From: Ophioderma brevispina
Taxonomy: Eukaryota; Echinodermata; Ophiuroidea; Amphilepidida; Ophiodermatidae
Reading direction: 5' to 3'
Length of the DNA stretch: 64,000 nucleotides
Assembly (NCBI GenBank): GCA_023653785.1
Contig: JAMKCH010002838.1
Coordinates: 124,001 to 188,000 of the forward strand
Shown: piece after piece, positions 10,090 to 20,974 of the stretch
Numbering within the stretch: the first letter of the stretch is position 1
Layout: each line of letters starts with the position of its first letter
The notes under the pieces: generated by a model
The model's input: only the letters and a program-made list of their open reading frames with translations
Databases searched by the model: none
What the model was told of the DNA's origin: nothing
Translations under genes and position numbers: made by a program

Positions 10090-12610
10090 GGCAAGAATAT
10101 ATGATCTCAGGTCACATATGTGGGACACTACCCTGCACGGGCCAATGTACTGAGTTGTCATGAAAACAATCGGGAATATATGATACACCAAGCAATGTTA
10201 TAATTCTGACCATTTTAAGGTCACCCGAGGTGTGGACCTGGGGTCACATGAGGTCACCAACAGGGGACTCTGTCTACAGGCCATTTTATCTAAGTGTTAA
10301 GGAAATCGATCCACATTTAGGGAACCCAAGCAATTTTATAATTATGTCCAATTTAAGGTCACATGAGGTTCACAAAAGTCAAATGAAGTACATAAGGTCA
10401 AATGAGGTCACCAACATGTGGGACACACCCAAGGGCGAATGTACCTAAGTGTCATTGAAAATCGATCAAATATGTGGATTAACAAACGCAATGTTATCAT
10501 TTCGGACATTAATGTCACAAGCAGGTGTGACCTGGATCACTGAGTGTTTCGACTTCAACATGGTTGGACTTCTAAGGCCATTTATCTAAGTGTCAAAGAA
10601 ATGATCAATGTGTGGATACACAAGCAATTTTATAATTCTGACCAATTTAAGGTCACTGAGAGTCACAAAAGATCCAAATGAGGTCACAAAGGTTAAAATG
10701 AGTCACCAAAGGTTAACAAGAGGTCACCAACACATGGGACAGTACCCAAGGGTCATTGTAAGTACGGTAAGTGTCATGAAAATCGATCAACATCTGTGGA
10801 TACACAAAGCAATTTAGAATTCTGACCATTTTAAGTCACATAAGGTCAACAACCAAATGGTACACTAATAGTCATAAAACCGATCACCATTAGGTGGGAT
10901 ACACCAAGCAATTTATCATTATGACCATTTTAAGGTCACATGATGGTCACATGAGGTCACAACATGGGGGAACTTCCCAAGGGAAAATGTATCCAAGTGT
11001 CCATGAAATCGATCGAAATTATGTGGATATACCAAGCAATTTTATAAACTATGACCAATTTAGGGTCACATGAGTGCACAAAGGTCAAATGAGGTCACAA
11101 CATGTGGGGCATTCCAAGGGAAAATGTATCCAAGGGTCATGAAATCGATCGACATTATCCTCGCGACACCAAGCAATTTTATAATTGACAATCTTAAGGT
11201 CAATGAGGGTCATCATAGATTGTGGGACACTACCAAGGGCCATTGTAAATACGTGTAATGAAAATCGATCAACATAAGTGGATACACCAAGCACTGTTTA
11301 ATTTGGACCTTTTCAGGTCCATATGAGGTCAACCAAGGTCACATGAGGTCATCAAACATGTGGGACTCTACCCAGGGGCCATTTTATCTAAGTGTCAAAG
11401 AAATCGCTCGGGGACATTTGTGGGTACACCAAGCAATTTATAATTCTTACCATTTGGGGACACTACCCAAGGGCCATTGTAAATATAGTCATAAAAAATC
11501 GATACCATAGGTGGAACACCAAGCAATGTTATAATTCGACCATTTTAGGTCACATGAAGGTCACAAAGGTTCACCAAATGTGGGGGACACCTACCCAAGG
11601 GCTAATGCATCTAAGTGTCATGAAAATCATATCGACATTAAGTGGATCATATACCAAGCACTTTTATAATTCTGACCAATTTAAGGGTCACATGAGTTCA
11701 CAAGGTTCAAATGAGGTCACAACAGTTGGGGCACTTCCCAAGGGAAATGTATAGAAGTGTCATGAAAATCGATTGAATATCTCACTACACCAAGCAATTG
11801 TTATAATTTTGACCATTTTAACGGTCACGTGAGGTCACAAAGGCAAATGACGGTCATCAGCTGTGGGGACCCACTTACAAAGGGACATTGTAACTAAGTG
11901 TAATGAAAATCTATCAACATATGTGGATACACCAACAATTTATAATTCTGCCACCATTTTAAGGTCACATGAGGTCACAAAGGTCACATGAGGTCCCCAA
12001 ACATGTGGACAACTACCCCAAGGGCTAATGCATCTAAGTGTCATTGAAATCGATCGACATTATTGTGGATATACCAAGAAATTTGATCAATTCTGAACCA
12101 ATTTAAGGTCACATGAGTCACAAAGGTCAAATGAGGTCAACCAACAGGTGGTACAATACCAAGGCCAAGTATCCAAGTGTAGAAAATCGATCGAATATGT
12201 GGGATACACCAAGCAATGTCTATAATTCTTACCCAATTTCAGGTCACATGACGTCACAAAGGTCACATGAGGCATTCAACAATGTGGGACTCTTCCCAGG
12301 GGCCATTTTATCTACGTGTCAAAGAAATCGATCGAAATCTGTGGATACACCAGCAATTTTATAATTCTTCCTTTACGTGAAAAAACCATTTTGGGACAAT
12401 ACCCCAGGCCATGGAAACGAAAGAGTCATAAAAAATCGATCACATATGTGGATACACCAAGCACTTTATAATTCTGACCATGTTAAGGTCACATGAGAGT
12501 CATCAACATGTGGGACACTTCCCAGGGGCCATTTTATTTAAGGGTCATATAAATCGATCGACTGCGTACACCAAGCAATTGAAATTCCTGAACCATTTTG
12601 GGGAAACGAC
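10090..12610 (+). repeat. Satellite array, ~132-bp monomer, about 19 copies, rich in AGGTCA
   Basis: The anchor ccaagcaattttataatt (with one-base variants) recurs about 19 times between 10190 and 12575, a mean spacing near 132 bp with individual spacings of about 90-190. A typical monomer reads through aggtcacatgaggtca, aacatgtgggacact, cccaagggccatt, tctaagtgtcatg, aaatcgatc and gtggatacacc. Monomers differ mostly by one-base indels and by one or two copies of the aggtcacatg segment. The direct repeat AGGTCA-CATG-AGGTCA recurs (e.g. near 11330 and 11963), the arrangement bound as DR4 by some nuclear receptors. Open frames inside (up to 120 codons) are satellite artefacts. Confidence 0.92.
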
Positions 12611-13116
12611 CCTCTACTCGCGACCCCACTTGCGAGAAAGGTAGCTCTGGGGCACTACCCAAGGACATGCAAGTGACATAAATTTGTGCATGTAGGCCTA
12701 TGTGGAAACAGCGGGCATGGCAATCAATGGTTTAGGTTAACATTTTTGACCACAGAACAGATACACAGAAGTCAGGGCCGTCGTGATTCATTCTAAGCCG
12801 TATATCCGGCGGATATGATACAAATTAAAATTTTCTGTTTCGAAAATTTTGCCATGCTTGATGAAACAGTATGGAATATGTCGCGGTGTTCTTTAATTTA
12901 ATCATGAGTAAGGACTTGTGGTGTATATCACGGACCTCACGAAGCCTGTTGTTATGGCCAATGACCATGCCGATAAGCACCAAGTATAAAGAGCCAAATT
13001 AGGAACCACCCAGCCACATTATAAGATATCACCAAACAAGAAAGAATCAATTTGTACATCTGCGACCTCAACTTCGCGTAAAAATAAGCCATGCAGATTA
13101 GTAGCTACCATGAGAA
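12611..13116. other. Unassigned stretch after the satellite array
   Basis: No gene or repeat recognised. The first ~60 bp still contain satellite words (gggacactaccc-like) and mark its decaying edge. Confidence 0.45.
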
Positions 13117-13476
13117 AGGGGATGGTCCGATTTAAGTATTTAGTCATCTTGATTAGAATGCCCTTCATCCAAAAAAACCCATCTGTAAAAGTTTCGCACC
13201 GATATTCCAACCCATTTTGAAGTGTGAGAGCCCAAAAACGTGATTTTGTGAGCACACATAGAGTACTGGGTAAAATTACTATTGGTCGATCCCAACAATG
13301 GGGGGTACATTTGACGAATCTAAACTTCCAACCAACATCCTTCAGACCTATGATTTACACAAGGGGTAAATGAGAAAAACTAGTTGCTTGGATTATGATA
13401 CCAAAATGTTGAACCACTTCCGGTAAAACTTGGGGTTTGGGGGATGACGCTATTAGCAATCAGGCCATTGGAACCT
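13117..13476 (+). mobile_element. Family G MITE, copy 2 (360 bp)
   Basis: It starts AGGGGATGGTCCGATTTAAG and ends CCATTGGAACCT before TTAA (13477-13480); the ends are imperfect inverted repeats. It aligns end to end with 49744-50090 through ccatctgtaaaagtttcgc, catagagtactg, ggtaaatga and cacttccggtaa. The left flank is not an intact TTAA here. A 78-codon minus-strand frame spans it but is not conserved in the other copy. Confidence 0.82.
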
Positions 13477-13480
13477 TTAA

Positions 13481-13885
13481 GATAGAACCGAATAACTTCA
13501 AGTAGAACCAGGAACATTAATTATTTAAAATAACGTTTTTCGATTTCGGACCCTTTGTGAATTAACTTCTATGCCGGCTGCCTTCATGGCATCAAGACCG
13601 ACGACACGCGACACAGCAGGTTTTTTTTTTTTTTTCTCTTGGTTGTAAACTGAACCGTGACCACACCCCGCCCCCCACACCACATGCCGAGATACCCGTA
13701 CCGTATTTTTCGATGGCGAAAGGGCATTGACCCAATGACGTCAGATTGGTATTTCATTGATGATTTGGATCGCTTGGCGTGTTAATCATGAATATTTATT
13801 TTTTAACCTTATTTGGAAAGTTACAGCACTCATCAACCGCGCCAGGGCAAATGAATAGGTGTCATTCAATGAGCCGTGTCTCCGC
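13481..13885. other. Unassigned stretch with poly-T
   Basis: Contains a T-run at about 13621-13635. No gene recognised. Confidence 0.45.
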
Positions 13886-15000
13886 TTGGGGAAATCCCAA
13901 TGTATGTAAACAGAGATGAGATCATGAATATTAAATTAGCACAACTCCTCTAGGTTTTATCAAGGAAGCGCGCCGGCGCCCCCCCCCACCCCCAACCCCC
14001 ACACGGGGTGGCGGCCAAGCTTATTCATAGCGCAAAAATGTAGAACGAGTCATTGAGAGCCTTGAACAGTGACCCGAAGTTTGAAGTCACTGTTGGCGCG
14101 TTTATACAATAGTCAGTGAGTGGGCCAGGGGAATTCCCGTACGGGAGCCGAGGTGTGGTGATATCGAATTGCCTTGCTTTAGTCGGGGGTGCATAATTGT
14201 GCCTGCAAAACTATCCTCAAATCTTTTTTTAACAAGAAGGAATGCAGAGGATTGCTACAGACAAGTCACAACGAATCATTCCACGTTGGTGCATAGGCCC
14301 GTGCATAGGCTACCGCAGCCCCGTCTGCAGATATAAATAGCGATGACCCTGCGATTGAACATGAGGTCAAGCAAGCCTCGTTCAAAATGGATCCCGTTTG
14401 TAACGTTATTCATACCAAAAAAAATACTTAACTGGAGTTGATTCTTCAACTCCAACAGATTTTGAGTGGAAAAATATTGGTATTAAACATATTTTCGACT
14501 TTAGAATATTTGTCAAGTTTTCGTGATTACGTGCTAAACCTATGGGAACGGCAAAAACGACGCTATCTTGGCCGGCCCCCTGTCAAGGAGGTAGGCTGCT
14601 TGGTTTTATCGTAGGGATCCAAACTTTGGATATTCTGATGGCTTCTAATCATGAAAATATGTCATGACTATATTATACTGATATAAAAAAATATACACAA
14701 CACAAGCATTTTTGGATCGACAGAGGCAGACTTTTATTAAGAACACGGTGAGTAAGTTTACGCTCTTGGGAATTCCCAATGAATGTAAACAGTGATGAGC
14801 TCATGAATATTTAATTAGCACAATATCTATGTTTTAGAGGTAATATAGATTTTATCAAGGAGGTATGCTCCTGGTTTTATCGTGGGGATCATGAAATTAT
14901 GTCATGGCTATATTATACTGATATAAATAATATACACATTACAAGCATTTTTGGATCGACAGAGACAGACTTTTATTAAGAACACGGTGAGTAAGTTTCA
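13886..15000 (+). repeat. Duplicated block: two segment types, each present twice
   Basis: Segment K (aatcccaatg.atgtaaacag.gatgag.tcatgaatatt.aattagcacaa) occurs at about 13886-13975 and 14766-14860. Segment L (ggttttatcgt, gtcatg.ctatattatactgatata, gcatttttggatcgacagag, cttttattaagaacac) occurs at about 14583-14760 and 14858-14998. Each L copy ends in GTGAGTAAG (14748-14756 and 14987-14995), a perfect splice-donor-like word. A C-run and a GCGCCGGCGCC palindrome lie near 13970. No protein is recognised. Confidence 0.75.
14402..14560 (+). repeat. Dispersed repeat, copy 1 (second at 21957-22115)
   Basis: The phrase gttattcataccaaaaa, followed by gttgattcttcaactcca, ttttgagt..aaaaatatt and gtgctaaacc, is shared with 21957-22115. 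Neither copy shows clear termini. It lies inside the duplicated block 13886-15000. Confidence 0.65.
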
Positions 15001-15020
15001 TGGTGTAGGTAGAACCCTGA

Positions 15021-15317
15021 CAAATACAGACGCATCACACAGACAGGCATATTCATAACACATCACTCGATCGCAAGGTTACAATTATAGCCCGCAAATC
15101 CAACCACGCTCACACCGCCCTCTCGCATCTTCATAATGACGAAGTACCGGTCACACATGCGAATTTTATACTAGGAAATCGGATTCTCGCAACAAAACAC
15201 CTTAAAAAAAGACAAAGACACAACCAAATCAAAATCCGTAACATGCGTTTCTGGCATAACATCATAGCTTGCACGACACCAAATTTCAGAGCAATTCAAC
15301 AAGCCATAAAAAACTAG
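15021..15317 (+). pseudogene. Uninterrupted 98-codon frame of unknown identity, just upstream of a LINE RT remnant
   Basis: From 15021 to two consecutive stops at 15315 the frame is open without an early ATG. The translation is rich in His, Asn, Lys and Arg and contains the stretches NRILATKHLKKRQRHNQIK and NMRFWHNII. I do not recognise a family. It begins ~25 bp after the second splice-donor-like word of the duplicated block and ends ~70 bp before reverse transcriptase motifs, so it may be a linker or upstream part of the same retroelement. A chance open frame is possible. Confidence 0.3.
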
Positions 15318-15364
15318 TAGGGCGTTTAATAAGCAACGGCAAACACGCTAGATTCTTCTACGTG

Positions 15365-16215
15365 ATAGCATAGGACTATTTATTAATAGTCCAAAAAAAC
15401 CCATGTGATACAGTGAACCATGAAATTTTAATCAAGAAACTAAAAGTGATTACCACATTCCAAAAAAGAGCTGAAAAAGTTTCAATCATATAAGTCAGCA
15501 TAAACATTTTCTTGTATGGTCAATTATCAGATTTAAAACATTGATGTAGGCATTCCACAAGGGGATTATTACTCTTCCTGATATATAAATTCGCTCCCCA
15601 ACTCTGTCCATTGTAAAATAATTATGTATGCAGATGATACATCTCTTTTATGGAAATCTAAGTATCCAGATACTTTGGAAAATATTCTTAAGAGCATTGC
15701 TAACTGATTTTCTGAAAACGAATTAAAGTCTGACTCAGAGATTTCGAAATTTATATTATTTTTTTGTATAATAATGAAATATAGTCAACTAGAACTAAAG
15801 AAAGTAACCTAAAATGCACAATTCCGAAATTTGAGATGAATCGGATTTTTCGTTTTGATGCAGTAAACATTTATGTGTTGTATTACGTCTCATAGGATAT
15901 TGTGTATAACAAAAAATCCGGATCCGGAATTTTATAACAAAGTTGTGATTTTCTATATGAAGGAATTCGATTTAAGCTTAGCAATTTCACACAGTGATTA
16001 GTATATGGACAAGCATTATGTACATGCAAAAAACATGATTTTTTTGGAAATTGAGGGCGCCCTCCTCAGGAATCTCTAAGTCAGCCTTTAACTTTATTTA
16101 TTAAAAACACCAAGTGTATGTTTTTGGTTCAAAGTGTTACGTATGGCAATAATGTTCTTGAATATGTTAGAGAATTCAAATATCTATTCTTGGGGTCACT
16201 TTAGAAACAAGAAAT
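15365..16215 (+). pseudogene. LINE (non-LTR retrotransposon) reverse transcriptase remnant, split by a MITE
   Basis: This encodes part of a reverse transcriptase, the enzyme that copies LINE RNA into genomic DNA. Readable motifs in order are DTVNHEILIKKL (about 15404-15440), VGIPQG (about 15546-15563), the catalytic YADDTSLLW (about 15628-15655), FSENEL (to 15725) and, after a 361-bp insertion, KNTKCMFLV and LEYVREFKYL (16097-16190). One in-frame stop falls where Trp is usual (before FSENEL), and frameshifts lie near 15390 and 16188. Removing the MITE and one TTAA leaves the frame continuous across the junction, so the insertion came into an RT that was then still aligned. The endonuclease domain and 3' tail are absent. 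The clade (CR1/Jockey-like) is a guess; the RT assignment is firm. Confidence 0.88.
15727..16087 (+). mobile_element. Family C MITE (361 bp, TTAA-flanked) inserted in the LINE RT
   Basis: Terminal inverted repeats AGTCTGACTCAGAGATT (15727-15743) and AATCTCTAAGTCAGCCT (16071-16087) match at 15 of 17 positions and are flanked by TTAA at 15723-15726 and 16088-16091. The element is AT-rich and without an open frame. Its insertion point is known to the base because it interrupts a recognisable coding frame. The TIR and TTAA duplication point to piggyBac-superfamily mobilisation; the TIR is unlike families A, B and G beyond the initial AG. Confidence 0.9.
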
Positions 16216-16315
16216 GTTAAAATTTGGCACAATTTGCAATTTATGTTTAAATTTAACACAGATATTGATCAAATTAGTAATCCCTTGGAGCAATGTCACA
16301 TAAACCATGGACAAA

Positions 16316-16835
16316 ATATAAAGACCCCCAAAAAAGTAACGCAGCATGTTTAAATACCCCCATAAGTTACAAACCATTGGTCTATGCACGAAAACATAAA
16401 ATCATATCAATAGTCTGTTTTTTTCTGCAAATTTTGACACCTTTCTTGCTCCATTGTGATCAATATAGCAAACACAATGTCCATTTTACGAAAATGTGTC
16501 ACATTTTCAAAGTTGCACCTAGACATTATTACAATACACAACCATGCATTATTGTGACACACACTTCACGGGAAGAATGCGATCTTTCACTGAATGGCAA
16601 TCAATATGAGCTAATATGGCTATAGCTTTTACTGCAACTTTTAAAAAGGGAGAAATTTTCTTATAATGGGTATTGTGCTGGCAATATTGATCGCAATGTG
16701 GCAAGAAGGGTATCAAAATTTAGGGAAGAAAACGAACTATTGATATGATTTTATATTTTCGTGCAAAGACCAATGGTTTGTAACCTATAGGGGTATTTAG
16801 ACATGCTGTGTTACTTTTTTGGGGGTCTTTATATT
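16316..16835. mobile_element. Family F foldback element, ~210-bp arms (520 bp)
   Basis: The left arm starts AATATAAAGACCCCC and the right arm ends GGGGGTCTTTATATT. The arms stay complementary inward through agtaac.cagcatgt.taaatacccc, accaatggt, aatcatatcaatagt, gatcaatat and cacaat.cccat, to about 16526 on the left and 16625 on the right. The unpaired centre is ~100 bp. The ends are TA-rich, so the exact target duplication (perhaps TA) is ambiguous. The 110-codon frame across it is incidental. Confidence 0.88.
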
Positions 16836-17997
16836 ACAGCCATGCAAAAACTAACATGTATGTACAACTGAATAAATGTAGGAATGTGAACAACCATTTT
16901 CAAATAATCTCATCCTGTGTACTTTTAATAAAATATAGTTCTAGTCAATATTTATACTAATAACCTAGGCCAATATAGCCGTTACTAATGCAACATCATC
17001 ATGATCATAATAGCTTTAAGTAGAGCTATTAAAAACCATAACCAGGTGTGGTCGCATCCTGGCTTTTATGGACGTGTTGTCTTGTTTGTGTTTGGGTCAT
17101 CAAACCCATGCTATGCTACATCCTGCTGTCAATTCTTCAGTGTACTGCAACTGTTGCCAATGACCATTGGTATTGATCTAAAAGCAATGTGCTTATGCCA
17201 GGTGTAAGATGGCTGTGAACTAGTACTAACATTGAACTATACTTTATTCACCATAAGATGAAACATGACCTTTGATAAAGTACACTGAGATAACACTAGG
17301 GAAGACCAAGGTCATAATCACGTGCAACCCTAAAGTAAATATACTATGGTAGTTATAGTGTATTTTGTCACAACTTGGAACCTCTCCTCTGACAAAATGT
17401 ATAGAATATAAGTGGCGAAAGAATGGGGTCATGTTCTACCTTATACTGAACAGGGTATAGTACAAACTCTAACCCATCCAACTGGCACTTATTGGCAATA
17501 ATGCCATAAAGTTTGCCAATGCATGTTGGGTGCACAAAAAAGGGTACTGCAAATGCATGCATATGTGCCTCAGAATGCCTGATGCTCACACGTGATGTGT
17601 GGGCACTTCCGGAGGGGCACTCTCAAGAGGAGTGTGATACAGTATTCTTAACAGCTTGAAAATGTAAGCAATTTCATTGCTGATGCCGTGTTCATTCGAC
17701 ATTGAACCGCATCATAGTACGCGCTGGCCGTATTGACGTTATTTTAGGTTTTTTTTGTTGCATTGCTCGCGTCACACTGGCAGTTTGCACGTGCACTCAC
17801 GCGCACATGCCAACTTGCACATCTCGTTGTTATGATCGTGCTTTCACGGTTGTTCGCTTGTTATGTTGTCACTGTTTGGTGGCAGTCCTTTCTTGTTGTA
17901 TTTAAGAAGCCTAAAGTAATCGCTAAATTGGGGTTAAAGATGACCTTAAATGATAAAGTTGTTTAAGATGAGAATAGGGTAATGGGGAAAAAAATTT
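16836..17997. other. Unassigned stretch
   Basis: No gene recognised. A weak inverted match (taagatgaaacatgacc at about 17256 with ggtcatgttctacctta at about 17427) may be a decayed ~200-bp MITE. Confidence 0.4.
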
Positions 17998-18138
17998 TTG
18001 GGGACCGGTACTCTCTTTACCGACGAATTGAAACGCCGACACCACATTATTTTTGCGGGAAGAACTCGGGCTCCGCCCTCGTTCTTCGACTTAAAATCAT
18101 GTAATCACCTTGGTTTCAATTCCTAGACCGGTTCCCAA
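17998..18138. repeat. Imperfect 140-bp palindrome
   Basis: ggggaccggt pairs with accggttccc at the ends, gaattgaaac with gtttcaattc further in, and gaagaactcgggc with gccctcgttcttc around the centre at about 18075. It is a small foldback element or the core of a larger one. Confidence 0.75.
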
Positions 18139-18666
18139 AATCATACCTTTATTCTCTAATTAAGGTCTTTGCCTCTGCAGAAAGTCCCTAGTTAAATCTC
18201 TGTAGGACGCATGCAAAAATGTCCACTATCCCCTGGTTTCATCTGCAGACCCGGGACAGGTGGGCCATAACAAAGACCTTGATATAGTCTATTCCCTGGC
18301 TATAGAGAACAATGGTCCTGTCCTGTAAACCCTGGCATGCTATCTTCTGCTGTGGTGCCCAGTGTCCGCGTATCTCCTTGATTATAGCTGTTTCATACCA
18401 AGATATGCCAGGCATTACAATATATAATAATAAAATAAATGTGATTGCCATGTATTGAAACCTGGGCAAACCTTTCAAAATGCAAAGCCCTAGAACCTTA
18501 GGCTTATTCAAAAGAAATGCTTTTGAGTACTGCCGGCTGGGGCAACAACCTCCGAACCTCTATCCCACAGGATAGCAAGTTTTGGGTAAAGGTTAAAAAG
18601 TGATTGAGTTATGAAATATGGTTATGAGAGTTAGAAACATATGAAATAATCAACTTGGATACATGC
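18139..18666. other. Unassigned stretch
   Basis: No gene or repeat recognised; the 90-codon minus-strand frame has no motif I know. Confidence 0.4.
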
Positions 18667-20221
18667 ACCCACTCCCCATGATAACAGGTAACTGGTGAGT
18701 TAACAAGACGAGTCCTTAAAAGGACAATCTCTGCAATTTTTAGAGTTGCACTTTGTGAATGAAACACAAATTGAGTTTTGTACACTTATTTTAAATTAAT
18801 ACTATTGCAAAGGCATCAAGCATAATGATCAACCTTTATTGTGAAACAAAGACATTTTCCATCTTACTTTTTTCTGATGCTGCTGGTATTATTTTGAAGT
18901 AAAATCGCATTGCAATGGACACCAAGCTTCAGTTTACCATACCTCCCTTTTAAAGGGAAACTTCTTATTAGTGCAAAGGCAAATCACTATTGTGTAGTAA
19001 TACCTTTCATACATTGCGGTACAAAATTTGTGCCTGTTTACCACACATGAAATATTAGTCTGCTTAATGAAAGAGTTCATGCTATCAGTGTTTAAAAGAT
19101 ACATACAAACAATGTAATTCTGTACCACAATGGTATCTTATAACATTTTCAAGTATTAATTTTTGGGATATAAATTGGCTATAGAAGTCCGTCACAGTTT
19201 AATTTGTCAAGCAAAATTTGCAATCTGACCCAACCATCAGAAAACTGTTCCAAAGCTCCTTTAGTTAGGACTAGTCTCATTTAGTGGCAGCAGGGAATGT
19301 CACTATCACTAGTGTGGTGCAAGTAGGTATGTATATCACTGACCATTGACATGCATGGAAATATGTATACCCTTTAACTCAACAGACAGTATCAGTACAG
19401 CTTGAGACAAGTGTAAACAATAGATGGGCTGTTTACACACAATTAAGAACTGAGTCAACACTGCATGTGGGTTTGGTCAATTCAGGAATTAATCTTCTTG
19501 GCAGAAAAAAATTGGTGAGTTAGAGGTGTGGTGATTTAAAAATGGCCATTACCCCCACGATGGTCGATTGACTGCAAGAAGTCATGAAGGCGCGTTTACG
19601 GAAACCCCATGAAGTCCTGCTGGCCGAGTTACAGAATCACCATCTAGACTGCTGGCAAGTTACGGAAAGCACCATTTGTCCCTTCCTTTCTAGTTACGGA
19701 AACACATGAAGTCCTTCTGGCGATATACAAAACACCAAAAAAAAATTTTTTTTAGTCCTGAGGCGAGTCCCGAAACACCATCTACATTAGTCATGCTGGT
19801 GATTTAAGGAACAGGCAAACAATGCACCACAACAACAATGAAAAATTTAACTGCCTCATGGACTTCCTTGTGAAAATTGAACTCGCCACAAACAGACTTT
19901 TTCTTGAAAAAAAAAAAAAATTTAACTCGCCAGACGGACTTTTTCTTTGAAATATTTAACTTTGCCACATGACCTATTCCTTGAAACATTTTAATCTTGC
20001 CAAAAGGACTTCCTTGAAAATTTTTTAACTCCGCCACACGACTTTTCCTCTTGAAAAATGTAACTTGCCACAACCGACTTCCTTGAAAAATTGTAACTCG
20101 CCACACAGACATCCTTGAAAAATTGTAAACTTTGTGGGGGTAACTGGCCATTTTAACCACCACACTCTCTAACTCGCCCCTTTTTTTAACTCACCAGTTA
20201 CCTGTTCTCTGGGGAGTGGGT
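18667..20221. mobile_element. Family S foldback element with minisatellite arms, left arm probably split by an ~810-bp insertion
   Basis: The outer inverted repeat is acccactccccatgataaca...gttaa (18667-18703) against its complement at 20186-20221. The inner inverted repeat is ggtgagttagaggtgtggtg...taccccca (19514-19558) against 20134-20178. On the right the two blocks are 7 bp apart; on the left they are separated by 18704-19513. Inside, the left half (about 19575-19800) repeats a ~32-bp unit containing ctggcgagttacggaaacac and the right half (about 19845-20130) repeats a ~31-bp unit containing cttgaaaaattgtaactcgc, broadly its reverse complement. No transposase frame is present. Confidence 0.75.
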
Positions 20222-20402
20222 ACTTGTCTTTCGCAGTTGGATATTAATATTCCTCATGTATGGCCTCTAGATCTCAAAAATGCAACCCTAAATGCGTAAT
20301 CTAAACAATGTATACCTGTGCATGCCCATTGTTTTGTTTTTTGCATGTGTGACTGTTGCATGTCATACCAGAGGAGGTTATGTTTATTTTGTATTTTGCT
20401 TG

Positions 20403-20525
20403 TTCATTTTGATAGAGTAGAGAGAAAGATTGTGTGTTTGATGTGGGTGTGAGGGTGTGTGTGTGTGTGTGAGGGTGTGTGTGTGTGTGTGGGGGTGTGT
20501 GTGTGAGGGTGTGTGTGTGTTGGTG
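20403..20525. repeat. (GT)n / GTGAGG microsatellite
   Basis: Runs of GT broken by gaggg and ggggg over about 110 bp. Open frames across it (129 codons minus, 61 plus) are low-complexity artefacts. Confidence 0.9.
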
Positions 20526-20611
20526 TCGCATTGTACACCATGTGCGCACCACCTCAATTACATGCAGGTAGAGTTTCTCAATTTTCAAAGTTTCATTAAT
20601 ATCGAGTTTAG

Positions 20612-20970
20612 AGGTGCACAGAGATTTCTTTCTGATTTTTGATGCACCCAAATATTGTGTCATTAATAGTAATTTCCTCAGACTAGACACTCAATAGATT
20701 TCTACGTTGTATTGCCTACAGATGTCTTAAAGACAGAAAAAATTGGATTCTGATTTGCTTATTTTCAATATCAAAATAGGCTGAATTTTGTTATTTGCTC
20801 CTATACAAATAGAAATTTTTCAACAATTTTGTATACCAAAGAAACATTTCTCAGACTAATATCTTTCAGATGGGGTTATTTTTTGATGGAAAGCCTTTAT
20901 CATCAGGGCAAAAATCAGTACTTTTGATTTTTAGTGGGACACCTGATATTTGAAATCTCTCCTTGCACCT
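20612..20970 (-). mobile_element. Family B MITE, copy 2, reverse orientation (359 bp)
   Basis: It reads as the reverse complement of 5278-5578. It starts AGGTGCACAGAGATTT after TTAG, continues gatgcaccca.atattgtgtca, ctcctatac, taccaaagaaacatttctcag, tcatcagggcaaaaatcag and gacacctg, and ends CTCTCCTTGCACCT before TTAT. Both flanks are one change from TTAA. It is ~58 bp longer than copy 1 through small insertions. Confidence 0.87.
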
Positions 20971-20974
20971 TTAT

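Noticed and set aside
10090..12610. Satellite considered as a CRISPR-like array because of regular spacing
   Set aside because: The whole monomer is conserved, with no unique spacers, in clearly eukaryotic DNA.
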